A stretch of 20,757 nucleotides of DNA. It comes from a virus. The notes under the pieces were generated by a model that worked only from the letters and a program-made list of their open reading frames with translations, was not told the origin of the DNA and searched no databases. Below are positions 9,603 through 18,724 of the stretch, one piece after another. The stretch's first letter is position 1. Every line of letters starts with the position of its first letter. The DNA is taken from positions 1 to 20,757 of the IMG/VR virus record IMGVR_UViG_3300017776_000271; one strand, given 5' to 3'. The position numbers and the translations under genes are program-made.

Positions 9603-10012
9603 TGGTAATGCCAACAAAATATAGTAAGCAAATGGTTAAGGATATTTGCGATAGATTAGCTAATGGCGAGTCTATTCGTTCAATATGCCGAGACAAAGAT
9701 ATGCCTGATTGGGAAACTATACGTACATGGCTTAGAAAAAAAGAAGGATTTCAAGAAGAGTACAATAGAAGTAAACAAGAAGGTATCGAATATATGCTTG
9801 GAGACAACAGAGCTAAAGCCTTAGAGACATTAGAACGTGCAAAACAAGGTAAAGGCAAAGTTGGATTAGAAGAAGCTCATGTATTAAAGTTGTTAATGCA
9901 CGATACACATTGGACAGCATCAAAATTAGTGCCAAAAGTGTATGGCGATAAGACACAACAACAAATTACAGGCGCAGATGATGGGCCATTGCAAATAAAA
10001 TGGGAAGATTAA
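9602..10012 (+). CDS. terS: Terminase small subunit
   Basis: A 136-residue protein of the small-terminase type found in many phages with P22-like portals. Residues 5-50 form a helix-turn-helix (YSKQMVKDICDRLANGESIR, SICRDKDMPDWETIRTWLRK), and the second half is helical with the family ending HWTASKLVPKVYGDKTQQQI. It recognises the packaging start on the DNA and hands it to the large subunit. The order TerL then TerS is the reverse of the common one, but the overlap TAATG shows they are coupled. An in-frame ATG at 9608 is an alternative start. The gene ends directly at the portal gene start. Confidence 0.8.
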   Translation: MVMPTKYSKQMVKDICDRLANGESIRSICRDKDMPDWETIRTWLRKKEGFQEEYNRSKQEGIEYMLGDNRAKALETLERAKQGKGKVGLEEAHVLKLLMHDTHWTASKLVPKVYGDKTQQQITGADDGPLQIKWED

Positions 10013-12004
10013 ATGGCTAAAATGCGAAATTCAGAGTTGCTATCTTTATTAGGGCAACAATTAGAAAATTCTATAGGGTTTTATGAAGGAACTATTGGTT
10101 CAGAACGTAGAACTGCTTTTAAATATTATTTAGGAAAACCTTATGGTAACGAAATTGAAGGTCGTTCCCAGGTAGTAACGCAAGATGTGTTGGAAGTTGT
10201 TGAAAATATTCTTCCTTCCTTGCTTCGTATTTTCACAGCAGGAGAACAAATTGTAAAATTTGACCCACAAGGTCCTGAAGATCAACAAATGGCCGAACAA
10301 TGTACGGATTATGTCAATTATATTTTTATGAAAGACAATCCAGGCTTTATGATTTTATATACAATGTTCAAAGACGCATTGTTGCAAAAAAATGGTTTTG
10401 TAAAACACTACTATAAAGAGATAGAAAAAAATACAACAGAAGAATACGCTAATTTAACAGACGTAGAATATAATTCATTATTAATTGATGAGACAGTTAC
10501 AGTAGATGAACACGATGTTATAGATAATAATATTGAAATTTTACATAATGTAAAAATAACACGAACAAAAAAAGAAGGTCGTATTTGTGTAGAGAATGTA
10601 GCGCCAGAAGAAATGTTTTGTTCTAAAAATGCAAAAAGTTTAACTGATGCACAATTTCTTGCACAGCGAGTTATTAAAACAAGAGCAGAAGTTATTGAAA
10701 TGGGTTTTGATAAAAAGCTCGTAGATAAACTTCCTAGTTATAATAATGGTATGTATAATGAAGAGCATACAGAAAGAGAACTTTATCAAACAGAGTCGCC
10801 TGATACAGAATATCAAAGCATTGATAAGACTACAGACTTTGTTGAAATTATAGAATGTTATACAAAAATTGATTACGATAAAAAAGGAAAGCCAACATTA
10901 AGAAAAATTACAATGGGGGCCAACGAGTCTGTTATCTTAGATAACGAAGAAATAGATTACATACCTTTCTCTATGGTAACACCTATTCCTATGCCACATC
11001 TTTTCTACGGAATGAGTGTTGCAGATTTAGTAATGGATTTACAATTAATGAAGTCAACTGTCCTACGTCAAACAATGGACAACATGTACTTGCAAAACAA
11101 TGCAAGACATTTAGTTATTGATGGGCAAGTACAATTAGATGATCTTATTACTTCACGCCCTGGTGGTATTGTTAGAACTAAAGGACCAGGTGCAGTAACC
11201 CCATTAGCTACGCCATCATTTTTAAATGAAGGTCTAGCAATGTTAGAAAAAATAGACCAACTTAAAGAAGCAAGAACAGGTATTTCTCGTTCACAAATGG
11301 GAGCAGACCCTAATACAATACAAAAATCACACACAACAGCAACAAGTGTTAATGCGTTAGTTAATGCAGCAACACAGCGAATAGAACTTATTGCTCGTAT
11401 TTTTGCAGAGACAGGTGTGAAAGATTTGTTCCGTTGCATTATGCAATTGGCAACAAAGTATCAAGATCAACCACGTATAATTCGTTTACGCAATCAGTTT
11501 GTAGAAATGAACCCTTCCGATTGGGCCGATAAAGAAATGGACGTATCTATACAAGTTGGTTTAGGTACAGGTAATACAGATCAACGTGTAAATTTATTAT
11601 CACAAATTTTAAACATACAACAAATGCTTGTAAAGAATGGTGGCTTTGGACGTTTAGTAAACGAACAAAACATATACAACACATTAGAAAAGTTAGTTGT
11701 CAATGCAGGGTTTAAATCGGCAGAACCTTTCTTCTTAGACCCTACAACAGCACCACCTCCACAACCTCCACAGCCTAATCCAGTTATTCAAGCTGCTATG
11801 GCAGAGTTGGAAGTAGAAAAACAAAAAACAATGGCAACGCTAGAACAAAAGCGTGAAGAAATGATTTTTGATATGCAAAAGAAAATTTTAGAATTGGAAA
11901 CAAAATTAAAAATTGAAGCAGAAAAAATTAATTCAGAAAAATTACGTAAGGCTGCTGAAATAGAAGTAGATTTAATTAAAACAAATGGACAAATGAATGG
12001 CTAA
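10013..12004 (+). CDS. Portal protein, P22/podovirus type
   Basis: A 663-residue protein with the usual start of the P22-like portal family: a short helical lead, ERRTAFKYYLGKPYGNEIEG, RSQVVTQDVLEVVENILPSL, then PQGPEDQQMAEQCTDYVNYI and KDALLQKNGFVKHYYKE. The core of the crown-wing-clip-stem domains follows. After residue about 570, a proline run (TAPPPQPPQPNP) leads to a long charged coiled coil to the end, probably the barrel or an internal tail. Twelve copies would form the channel for DNA and the head-tail joint. It starts directly after the small terminase stop and its end overlaps the next gene by 8 bp. Length is typical for podovirus portals. High confidence in family. Confidence 0.9.
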   Translation: MAKMRNSELLSLLGQQLENSIGFYEGTIGSERRTAFKYYLGKPYGNEIEGRSQVVTQDVLEVVENILPSLLRIFTAGEQIVKFDPQGPEDQQMAEQCTDYVNYIFMKDNPGFMILYTMFKDALLQKNGFVKHYYKEIEKNTTEEYANLTDVEYNSLLIDETVTVDEHDVIDNNIEILHNVKITRTKKEGRICVENVAPEEMFCSKNAKSLTDAQFLAQRVIKTRAEVIEMGFDKKLVDKLPSYNNGMYNEEHTERELYQTESPDTEYQSIDKTTDFVEIIECYTKIDYDKKGKPTLRKITMGANESVILDNEEIDYIPFSMVTPIPMPHLFYGMSVADLVMDLQLMKSTVLRQTMDNMYLQNNARHLVIDGQVQLDDLITSRPGGIVRTKGPGAVTPLATPSFLNEGLAMLEKIDQLKEARTGISRSQMGADPNTIQKSHTTATSVNALVNAATQRIELIARIFAETGVKDLFRCIMQLATKYQDQPRIIRLRNQFVEMNPSDWADKEMDVSIQVGLGTGNTDQRVNLLSQILNIQQMLVKNGGFGRLVNEQNIYNTLEKLVVNAGFKSAEPFFLDPTTAPPPQPPQPNPVIQAAMAELEVEKQKTMATLEQKREEMIFDMQKKILELETKLKIEAEKINSEKLRKAAEIEVDLIKTNGQMNG

Positions 12005-13286
12005 TGAACAGATAGCAAACTTATTAGGAATACAACCAGGTGGAATGGGTTTGTATAATTACAATTATACTTTACCTAATTACAATACGTTATTAGCAAG
12101 TGGTTTAAATGAAGCACAAATTGCTAACCTAGACCCTAATTTTGCTACCTTCAATCAATTTCCATACAAAGCAAAACCAAATCCACAACAAAATTTTGCA
12201 CAATATGAAGTTGTTCCACAAGTAGGTGGGTCAACTCCTAGTAACGATCAAGAAGATACGGAAGTTACAATTGATTATAACAATCAATCCGATACGAATA
12301 ATACAAACAATGAAGTTATTTCAACACGATACGGAGATATTCGTGCAGATGATAAATTTAATACTGAAACATTAAATCTTGCTAGTGTTCCTTTGTCACA
12401 AATGAGTGAAGAAGAGATAATAAAATTTGGTCAAAGCAAAGGTTATATAGATGAAAATATGCGTGTTGTTGGTCCACAAGTAGCAGGACAAGGTATGAAC
12501 TTTGCTTCTCCTATGATGGCTCTTGGTGCTAAAATGTTTGAAGCACCAATGCAAATGCTAAACGATAGACAATATAATAATTACATTAATGCTTTAACAA
12601 AAAAAGGAATGTATTCACAAGGTGGTCCAGGAGAAGTAGGGTTAGCTAATTTTTCAAGACGTTATCAAATGATGAAACAAAAAGCTGATTTTTATAACAA
12701 TACTATTAATCAAATAAATCCAAACATTATTGGTTCGTCAAAAATAAAAATACCTGGAACAGCGAAATTTGTAAACTCTTTAGTTAATCAATACTCTCCT
12801 CATGGTCAACAAAGTGATGTTGTGTATCATACACAATCTGGTGGTTATTATGAACCAAGTACAGGTAAGTTTATGACTGGTTATGGTCAAACTGTAGCTC
12901 ATGGTTCTTTGCAAGATGCAGTTGATACTATTATGGCAGCAGCAGCTACAGGAAATGTTTCTACTGTTCCTGATAAATTCTTAACAGATAAATACAAAGA
13001 TACAATTAAAGCATTAATCAAACGTGGAGACTTTACACAAGATCAAGGTAATGAAATTATTACAGCAATTAATACAATAAAAACTGATAATAAACCTAAA
13101 AAAGAAATTAATAAAAAGAAAGATTACGAACCTAAATATAATACAGGTGGTAATGATGGAATGTCACAATCAGATAATCAACAGAATAATGTATATGTTC
13201 CATATTCAAGTAGCAGTAATCTTTATCGAGGAAATACAAGTTACGGAGACGCAGATGATTATACTGATGATAGTTCAGGAGTATAA
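11997..13286 (+). CDS. Unknown 429-aa protein between portal and scaffold
   Basis: A 429-residue protein, very rich in Asn, Gln, Tyr and Gly, with no family I recognise. The N-terminal 90 residues are a low-complexity, possibly flexible part (PGGMGLYNYNYTLPNYNTLL). The central part (about 130-345) is more regular (RYQMMKQKADFYNNTINQIN, VVYHTQSGGYYEPSTGKFMT, DAVDTIMAAAATGNVSTVPD). A lysine-rich hinge (KPKKEINKKKDYEPK) and a Ser/Asn/Asp tail finish it. It overlaps the portal gene by 8 bp. The position suggests an internal head or ejection protein, but this is inference; phages with this gene order often have no protein here. The stop is followed 4 nt later by the next gene. Confidence 0.65.
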   Translation: MANEQIANLLGIQPGGMGLYNYNYTLPNYNTLLASGLNEAQIANLDPNFATFNQFPYKAKPNPQQNFAQYEVVPQVGGSTPSNDQEDTEVTIDYNNQSDTNNTNNEVISTRYGDIRADDKFNTETLNLASVPLSQMSEEEIIKFGQSKGYIDENMRVVGPQVAGQGMNFASPMMALGAKMFEAPMQMLNDRQYNNYINALTKKGMYSQGGPGEVGLANFSRRYQMMKQKADFYNNTINQINPNIIGSSKIKIPGTAKFVNSLVNQYSPHGQQSDVVYHTQSGGYYEPSTGKFMTGYGQTVAHGSLQDAVDTIMAAAATGNVSTVPDKFLTDKYKDTIKALIKRGDFTQDQGNEIITAINTIKTDNKPKKEINKKKDYEPKYNTGGNDGMSQSDNQQNNVYVPYSSSSNLYRGNTSYGDADDYTDDSSGV

Positions 13287-13289
13287 AAT

Positions 13290-13538
13290 ATGTCAAAAGA
13301 AATTCATCTAGGAAATCAAGCAAAGAGAATACTAGAAGACGAAATTTTTACTGATGCAGTAAAAAAGATCGAAGATAGATTAAACCAAGAATGGTTAGCA
13401 TCTCCTCTTCGAGATACCGAAGCAAGAGAAAAAATATTTCTCATGCGTAAAATGTTAGAAACGATTATCAACGAAATTACTTCTGTGATGGACACAGGAA
13501 AATTGGCGAATAAAAAACTTTCTGACATTCATCAATAA
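13290..13538 (+). CDS. Small conserved head-module protein, 82 aa
   Basis: An 82-residue helical protein (MSKEIHLGNQAKRILEDEIF, then RLNQEWLASPLRDTEAREKI) of the sort often found between portal and scaffold in short-tailed phages. The whole is one or two long helices with regular hydrophobic positions. CAGGAG in the last codons of the previous gene forms its ribosome-binding site. Function unknown; an assembly or head-joining role is likely from position. No membrane helix or zinc site. Confidence 0.65.
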   Translation: MSKEIHLGNQAKRILEDEIFTDAVKKIEDRLNQEWLASPLRDTEAREKIFLMRKMLETIINEITSVMDTGKLANKKLSDIHQ

Positions 13539-13563
13539 TTTTATATAAAATTAAGGAGATAAA

Positions 13564-14586
13564 ATGGCAGATCAACCTGTAAAGGAATCTGTTGAGCTAT
13601 CACAGCACACAGCAGAAAACGAAATCATCAACCTTTTAAATACTTCGCAAGAAGATATTGCCACAGATACAAGGAATGAGGACGAACCACAAGAGACGAA
13701 AGTAGAACAACCTACTAAAGTTGAAAGTGAAGAGCAGGAATTAACCCCTGACGATTTGGAATTAGCATCGGAAGACACCACAACGGAAACTGACGAGCAA
13801 CTTTATGAAGTCAAAGTCAATGGCGAGACAATTAAAGTTACTTTAGATGAATTACAAAGTGGTTACGCTAAAGATTCTGATTACCGACAAAAAACATCTA
13901 AGTTAAGTGAAGAACGTAAAACTCTTGAAGTAGAACGTCAAAAGATCTTAGATGAAATGAACGTGGCTAATCAAAAAAAATCCGAATACGTTAAACGACT
14001 TGAAGAAGTTGTTAGCAATTTTGATAAACCTAGTATGTCTGAATCTGATTTGGAAAAACTCTATGAAGAAGATCCAACAGAATATGTAAAAGTACAAGCT
14101 AGATTAACAAAAGAACGTGAACATCAAAATAGATTACGAGCTGAACTGGAAAAAGAACAGCAAGAACAAAAAGCAGAATATCAAACTAAGTTACAAACTC
14201 TTTTAAAACAAGAGCAACAAAAACTTGTTGAAAAACTGCCTGTATTTGCTGACCCAGATAAAGCTCCTAAAATCCAAAATGATATTAAAAACTTTTTAAT
14301 AACACAAGGATTTACAGAAACGGAATTACAAAATTTAACTGATCATAGAACAGTTTTGGTAGCGTACAACGCAATGCAATTAGATAATTTAAAAAAAGCA
14401 AAACTAGATAAAAAGAAAGTTAAACGAGTTCCTAAAGTAACTACCTCTGGTTCACAGCCAACATCTTCGGAAGAGACGTCTGCTATTCAAAAAGCAATGG
14501 CTTCTTTAAAAAGCAATCCCAATAAGGGGAATGATAAAAAAGCAAAAGATGCTTTTCTTGCTTGGACAGAAGCTCAACAACTTTAG
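13564..14586 (+). CDS. Scaffold protein
   Basis: A 340-residue protein with the composition of podovirus scaffolds. The first about 80 residues are acidic and unstructured. Next comes a segment YEVKVNGETIKVTLDELQSG, YAKDSDYRQKTSKLSEERKT, which recurs in this family, then a long charged coiled coil (about 110-225) and a basic C-terminus (KKAKLDKKKVKRVPK) that would bind the capsid protein. It guides prohead building and leaves or is degraded before DNA fills the head. AAGGAG 7 nt before the ATG is a strong ribosome-binding site. It ends in TAG 12 nt before the capsid gene, with TTTAGGAGA supplying the capsid ribosome-binding site. Well supported by pattern and position. Confidence 0.85.
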   Translation: MADQPVKESVELSQHTAENEIINLLNTSQEDIATDTRNEDEPQETKVEQPTKVESEEQELTPDDLELASEDTTTETDEQLYEVKVNGETIKVTLDELQSGYAKDSDYRQKTSKLSEERKTLEVERQKILDEMNVANQKKSEYVKRLEEVVSNFDKPSMSESDLEKLYEEDPTEYVKVQARLTKEREHQNRLRAELEKEQQEQKAEYQTKLQTLLKQEQQKLVEKLPVFADPDKAPKIQNDIKNFLITQGFTETELQNLTDHRTVLVAYNAMQLDNLKKAKLDKKKVKRVPKVTTSGSQPTSSEETSAIQKAMASLKSNPNKGNDKKAKDAFLAWTEAQQL

Positions 14587-14598
14587 GAGAAAATTATC

Positions 14599-15555
14599 AT
14601 GGCACAGCCAGGAAATACTTTTGATACCTATGATATGAAAGGCATCAGGGAGCAGCTAGAGGACATTATATATTCAATAAGTCCAACAGATACCCCAATG
14701 TTTTCTAGCATGGGTAAAGGCAAAGCTACTAACACACAGTTTAAGTGGCTTACAGACTCTTTAGCAGCAGCAAGTGCATCAAACTTTCAAGTAGAAGGAG
14801 ACGACTACGCAGCAACGGCACAGGTGGCTACAAAAGAACTTCACAACTACACGCAAATCTATGCAAAAAACTTTATCATTACTGGTACAGACGATGCAGT
14901 AGATGCTGCTGGACGCAGCACTCAATTAGCATATAGCCTCGCAAAAAATAGCAAGGAGCTGAAAAGAGACGTCGAAGCAGGTATTTGCCAAGCTAACGTA
15001 ATCCCAACTGTAGGTGCATCAAATGCAGCTAGAAAAACAGCAGGGTTAAGAACTTGGATAAATACAAACTCTTCTTTAGGTGCAGGTGGAGCAGTTGCAG
15101 CACATACTAATGGTGTTCCAACTGGTACTGCAACTGATGGTACTCAAAGAGCTTTCGCAGAGTCTATGTTAAAAGAAGTAATCAGAGAATGTTATGTTGC
15201 AGGTGGAAACCCAGACACTATTATGGTGGGTCCATTTAATAAACAAGCTATCTCTGGTTTTACAGGTGGCTCTACTGCTATTAGAGAAGTACCTGCACAA
15301 ACTATTGTAGCAAGTGTAGATGTATATCAATCTGATTTCGGTACTTTAACAGTTAAACCTAACAGATTCCAAAGAGACAGAGATTGTTTCGTATTAGATT
15401 CTGAATTTTGGGGTTTCAATGTTTTAAGACCTTTTGAAAATACTCAACTAGCAAAAACAGGCGATAACACTCACATGTTATTGTTAATGGAAGGTGGCGT
15501 TGTTTCAAGAAACGAAGGCGCATCAGGTATAGTTGCAGATTTAACTACTTCTTAA
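14599..15555 (+). CDS. Major capsid protein, SU10/DUF5309-like
   Basis: A 318-residue protein that reads like the SU10/DUF5309 capsid family. It starts with FDTYDMKGIREQLEDIIYSI and SPTDTPMFSSMGKGKA, then FKWLTDSLAAASASNFQVEG. A central DVEAGICQANVIPTVGASNA follows, then MVGPFNKQAISGFTGGS and the C-terminal VDVYQSDFGTLTVKPNRFQR, LLMEGGVVSRNEGA. These proteins build the icosahedral shell with an HK97 fold. TAGGAGA just upstream is a strong ribosome-binding site, as expected for the most abundant virion protein. A G/C-rich hairpin follows the gene and may lower readthrough to downstream genes, which need less protein. High confidence. Confidence 0.92.
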   Translation: MAQPGNTFDTYDMKGIREQLEDIIYSISPTDTPMFSSMGKGKATNTQFKWLTDSLAAASASNFQVEGDDYAATAQVATKELHNYTQIYAKNFIITGTDDAVDAAGRSTQLAYSLAKNSKELKRDVEAGICQANVIPTVGASNAARKTAGLRTWINTNSSLGAGGAVAAHTNGVPTGTATDGTQRAFAESMLKEVIRECYVAGGNPDTIMVGPFNKQAISGFTGGSTAIREVPAQTIVASVDVYQSDFGTLTVKPNRFQRDRDCFVLDSEFWGFNVLRPFENTQLAKTGDNTHMLLLMEGGVVSRNEGASGIVADLTTS

Positions 15556-15577
15556 TTTTAGGTTAAGTTAAGAATTT

Positions 15578-15600
15578 AAGGGGGCCTTTATAGGCCCCTT
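15578..15600 (+). terminator. Hairpin after the capsid gene, partial terminator candidate
   Basis: AAGGGGGCC pairs with GGCCCCTT around TTTATA, with one extra G. No U-run follows, so a leaky terminator or mRNA 3'-end stabiliser fits better than a full stop. The stem bases match those of the hairpin at 2670-2687. Confidence 0.55.
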
Positions 15601-15638
15601 ATATTGAAGAGTATTACTCGGAACAATAAGAGGAAAAA

Positions 15639-15986
15639 ATGAGAACTTTAAATGATTATTTTATTATGGGTGGCAATATGACTGCTATACAAACAGCAGA
15701 TAATGCAAGTCCTGTATGTGTAATTCCTGATAGGGGAAAAATTAAAGATATTATTATGAACGTACATACTGTCATAGATGCAGATACAACTTTTGACATT
15801 TTGAAAAATGGTGCAGACACAGGTGTTGATGCAACTCTTCCAGATGCAACAGCAGATGAAAGTGGAGTAGCATTATCAATTGGTAGCGAAATATTAGTAG
15901 AAGAAGGAGACGCTATTAATATTCGTAGTAATGGTGAACAAACTGCTTCTTGTACTGCTGACATAAGTTACGTCATTAGAAGATAG
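15639..15986 (+). CDS. Small beta-rich head-associated protein, 115 aa
   Basis: A 115-residue protein from ATG 15639, with AGAGG 6 nt upstream; an ATG at 15666 is an alternative. The sequence alternates strands and turns (VCVIPDRGKIKDIIMNVHTV, DTTFDILKNGADTG, SGVALSIGSEILVEEGDAIN) in the manner of a small jelly-roll or Ig-like virion protein. It lies directly after the capsid gene, where decoration or head-completion proteins are common in short-tailed phages. There is no signal peptide or membrane helix. Role by position and fold impression only. Confidence 0.6.
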   Translation: MRTLNDYFIMGGNMTAIQTADNASPVCVIPDRGKIKDIIMNVHTVIDADTTFDILKNGADTGVDATLPDATADESGVALSIGSEILVEEGDAINIRSNGEQTASCTADISYVIRR

Positions 15987-15993
15987 GAATATT

Positions 15994-16269
15994 ATGGCAC
16001 ACACATATCAATACAGACCGATCAAATATACAGTACAAGATCATTCAGGTGCAGGAGTTTTAGCAACAGCTATATCTGCTGATGTATATTTGGTTCATGT
16101 GTCAACAACAGTTGATGCTTATATTAAATTAGAAGGAACTGCTGCTAACAAAGATGGATTGTTATTGAGTGCCAATGATTCAATAACTGTAAAAACAAGT
16201 CCATCTGATAGTGTATCTGCATACGCAACAGCAGCAGGGCAAATTTCAGTAACTGAGCTATCATCATAA
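15994..16269 (+). CDS. Small beta-rich virion-like protein, 91 aa
   Basis: A 91-residue protein with alternating hydrophobic and polar residues (YKYTV-type strands such as IKYTVQDHSGAGVLATAISA and VYLVHVSTTVDAYIKLE), ending in VTELSS. It resembles the preceding gene in its strand-turn style and may be a second decoration or adhesion protein. TAGGAA upstream gives the ribosome-binding site; the stop overlaps the next ATG in TAATG. No family recognised. Confidence 0.55.
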   Translation: MAHTYQYRPIKYTVQDHSGAGVLATAISADVYLVHVSTTVDAYIKLEGTAANKDGLLLSANDSITVKTSPSDSVSAYATAAGQISVTELSS

Positions 16270-16592
16270 TGTCAAAGAAATTACCTATTTCAAAAGATAT
16301 TGTTGATACTAATTTTATTGCCGATGAAAGTGAAGGTAAATTTCACATTGAAAGAACGCAAGATGTTACCCCTGTTATTGAAGAAAATAAAATTAAACAA
16401 AGCCTGGGGGAAGGAAAAAGTAAAACAGGAGAATTAAATCATGTTGCTTCTATCCCCTTGGTTATTGTTGAGCAATTAGCAAAACAAAAAATTATGTCTC
16501 CTAATGGAGATATATTAGATCATGTTCGTTTTAAAAGATGGTTGAACGATAGTGATAATAGAGCATTTCGAGTATGGACAGGAAGAGTTTAA
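16269..16592 (+). CDS. Conserved small head-module protein, 107 aa
   Basis: A 107-residue protein. The N-terminus is polar and probably flexible, and the C-terminal half has the pattern VASIPLVIVEQLAKQKIM...HVRFKRWLNDSDNRAFRVWTGRV. This ending, a helix, then KRWLND and FRVWTGR, recurs in marine and Bcep22-like short-tailed phages directly before the adaptor gene. The function is not known to me; head-tail joining is probable from position. Coupled to both neighbours (TAATG at the start; adaptor ATG directly after the stop). Confidence 0.6.
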   Translation: MSKKLPISKDIVDTNFIADESEGKFHIERTQDVTPVIEENKIKQSLGEGKSKTGELNHVASIPLVIVEQLAKQKIMSPNGDILDHVRFKRWLNDSDNRAFRVWTGRV

Positions 16593-17240
16593 ATGGCATT
16601 AGATACTTATTCAAATTTAAAAACGGAGATTGCAAGTTATCTTAATAGAGACGATCTAACAACGAATATAGATACGTTTATTGATTTAGCAGAGTCACGT
16701 CATGCAAAAGATTTACGCTTACGTGAAATGGCTGTTAATACAACAACAGACACAGTTGCAGGTACTAAGTATATTTCAATTCCAACAGGATTTTTAGAAT
16801 TTATTTCAATACAAAATACTTCTGCAAGTCCTCAAACAGAATTGCAATTTATGGCTCCTAATGAATTGAATAGAGTATATATTGATGCAGGAAATAGTCT
16901 TCCTGTTTATTACTCCATTATTGGAGATAAAATTTATTTTGGTCCAACGCCAGATAATGCTTACACGATTAACATGTATTACTACAAACGTATAACAGGG
17001 TTATCTGACTCTAATACAACAAATGATATTTTAACAAACTATCCTGAATTATATTTGTATGGTTCTTTGTTAGAAGCAACTCCTTTTATACAAAATGATG
17101 AAAGACTTCCTGTCTGGGCTAATCTTTTTAATGAAGCAGTACAAAAAGCTAATATAAGTGATGATAAAGGAAAACACTCTTCAACACCTTTGCAAATGAC
17201 ATCAACACAATTTGCTCCTAAGAGAAGAGTTTACCGATGA
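16593..17240 (+). CDS. Head-tail adaptor protein
   Basis: A 215-residue protein with the shape of podovirus adaptor (gp4/SU10-adaptor-like) proteins. An N-terminal helix begins TYSNLKTEIASYLNRDDLTT, NIDTFIDLAESRHAKDLRLR, typical of the helical domain that docks on the portal. A beta part follows (YISIPTGFLEFISIQNTS, LPVYYSIIGDKIYFGPTPDN, YTINMYYYKRITGLSD), and then the family-like ending in NYPELYLYGSLLEATPFIQN. It makes the ring between portal and tail nozzle. AGGAAGAG of the previous gene's end is the ribosome-binding site. The stop overlaps the next start in ATGA. High confidence in the family, from pattern and order. Confidence 0.82.
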   Translation: MALDTYSNLKTEIASYLNRDDLTTNIDTFIDLAESRHAKDLRLREMAVNTTTDTVAGTKYISIPTGFLEFISIQNTSASPQTELQFMAPNELNRVYIDAGNSLPVYYSIIGDKIYFGPTPDNAYTINMYYYKRITGLSDSNTTNDILTNYPELYLYGSLLEATPFIQNDERLPVWANLFNEAVQKANISDDKGKHSSTPLQMTSTQFAPKRRVYR

Positions 17241-18724
17241 TACCTTTTGGCGAGTTACAAGCTGATTTGCCTACGTTTCAAAACACAGGCGCATTGAAAG
17301 CTGATAATGTTTTACCTTTAAAAGTTGGTTATAAATCCTTGCCTGGTTTTCAAGAGTTAAGCACGACAGCATTAACAGGAAATGCTGTAGGTTTATTTAC
17401 TTCTTTTTCTGGTGGTGGAACAACAAACTATGCAGGAGACGCTACTAAATTATACCAAATGAATAACTCTGGGGAGTTTATTGATAAAAGCAAAGCAGGT
17501 GGGTATTCTAACTCAACTACAGAAAATGCCAGAGACTTTTGGGCGTTTACTCAATTTGGTTCTAATATAATTGCAGCTAATAACGCTGATAATATACAAA
17601 AGTTTGAAGAAGGGGTTGATACTGCTTTTAGTGATTTAGTTTCTTTAAAAGCAAAATACTTAGCAGTTATAAGAGATTTTGTTGTAGCAGGTTATACTAC
17701 AGAGTCAGGTACATCATATAACCAACGAGTTAAATGGTCTGGGTTAAATAATTCAACACAATGGACACCAAGTCAAACAACACAATCTGGTTATCAAGAT
17801 GTTGTTGGAACGCATGGTAACGTACAAGCAATCGTAGGTGGAGAAAGTTTTGGAATTATTTTTTTTGAACGTGCTATTTATCGTATGTCATATGTGGGAA
17901 CTCCACTTATTTTTACATTCGATAAAATTGCAGACAACATAGGAGCCTTTTCGCCAAGAAGTGTTGTATCATTTGGTAATATGATATTCTTCTTAGCACA
18001 AGATGGATTTTATAAACTAACTGGTGGTCAACAATTAACACCAATTGGTAATGGTAAAGTAGATAATTTTTTCTTTGATGATCTATCTTCTAACCTTGAT
18101 GGTATTTGTGCTGCTGTGGACCCTAACAATAGTATTGTTGCTTGGTCTTATCGTGGTGGTGCTACAGGTTCTACATCATCAGATATAAATAATAAATTAT
18201 TAATCTATAATTATTCAGTAGATAAATGGAGTACAGGGTCAGATTTATCTATTCAATATTTAGCAAGTGCATCGCAAGAAGCATTTAACTCATTAGAAGA
18301 TTTAGATAAACTTGGAACATTAGATACATTACCTAAATCACTAGACTCGTATTATTATGGAGAAGGTATAGTAGGGTTAGCAGGATTTAGTGGCGATAAA
18401 AAATTTGGAAAGTTTATTGCAACAAGTTTAACAGCAACAGTAGATACAACTGAATTTGAAGGTGCAAAAGGAAGACGTTCAACATTAATTAGTGTCATGC
18501 CTATTGTTGATGGTGTTGGAGGGACAACTGTTACAGTAACCCCATTATCTCGTTCTTCACAGTTAGATACTGTTACCGAAGGTACAGCAGTTTCAACACA
18601 AAATAATGGTACGTGTCCTATGCGTAGCACAACTCGTTTTCATCGTGTTCGTGTGAATGTAACAGGAAACTTTACAACAATGTCTGGTGTTGAAATAGAA
18701 GCTAGGGCAGAGGGCAAAAGATAA
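17237..18724 (+). CDS. Tail nozzle/hub protein, beta-propeller type (P22 gp10-like role)
   Basis: A 495-residue protein starting MIPFGELQADLPTFQNTGAL, KADNVLPLKVGYKSLPGFQE, a start common in short-tailed-phage tail hub or nozzle proteins. The body has repeated strand-turn units with Gly, Trp and Asp (VKWSGLNNSTQWTP, FGIIFFERAIYRMSYVGTPL, VSFGNMIFFLAQDGFYKLTG), suited to a beta-propeller. The C-terminal part from about 400 is a beta-sandwich-like region ending GVEIEARAEGKR. In P22 the equivalent seals the DNA-filled head and joins the needle and spikes. It overlaps the adaptor by 4 bp and the next gene by 1 bp. Family certain enough; the exact ring position is inferred. Confidence 0.75.
   Translation: MIPFGELQADLPTFQNTGALKADNVLPLKVGYKSLPGFQELSTTALTGNAVGLFTSFSGGGTTNYAGDATKLYQMNNSGEFIDKSKAGGYSNSTTENARDFWAFTQFGSNIIAANNADNIQKFEEGVDTAFSDLVSLKAKYLAVIRDFVVAGYTTESGTSYNQRVKWSGLNNSTQWTPSQTTQSGYQDVVGTHGNVQAIVGGESFGIIFFERAIYRMSYVGTPLIFTFDKIADNIGAFSPRSVVSFGNMIFFLAQDGFYKLTGGQQLTPIGNGKVDNFFFDDLSSNLDGICAAVDPNNSIVAWSYRGGATGSTSSDINNKLLIYNYSVDKWSTGSDLSIQYLASASQEAFNSLEDLDKLGTLDTLPKSLDSYYYGEGIVGLAGFSGDKKFGKFIATSLTATVDTTEFEGAKGRRSTLISVMPIVDGVGGTTVTVTPLSRSSQLDTVTEGTAVSTQNNGTCPMRSTTRFHRVRVNVTGNFTTMSGVEIEARAEGKR

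Noticed and set aside
11068-11439. 123-codon minus-strand open frame inside the portal gene
   Set aside because: Shadow of the portal gene; Cys/Ser-rich without a motif.
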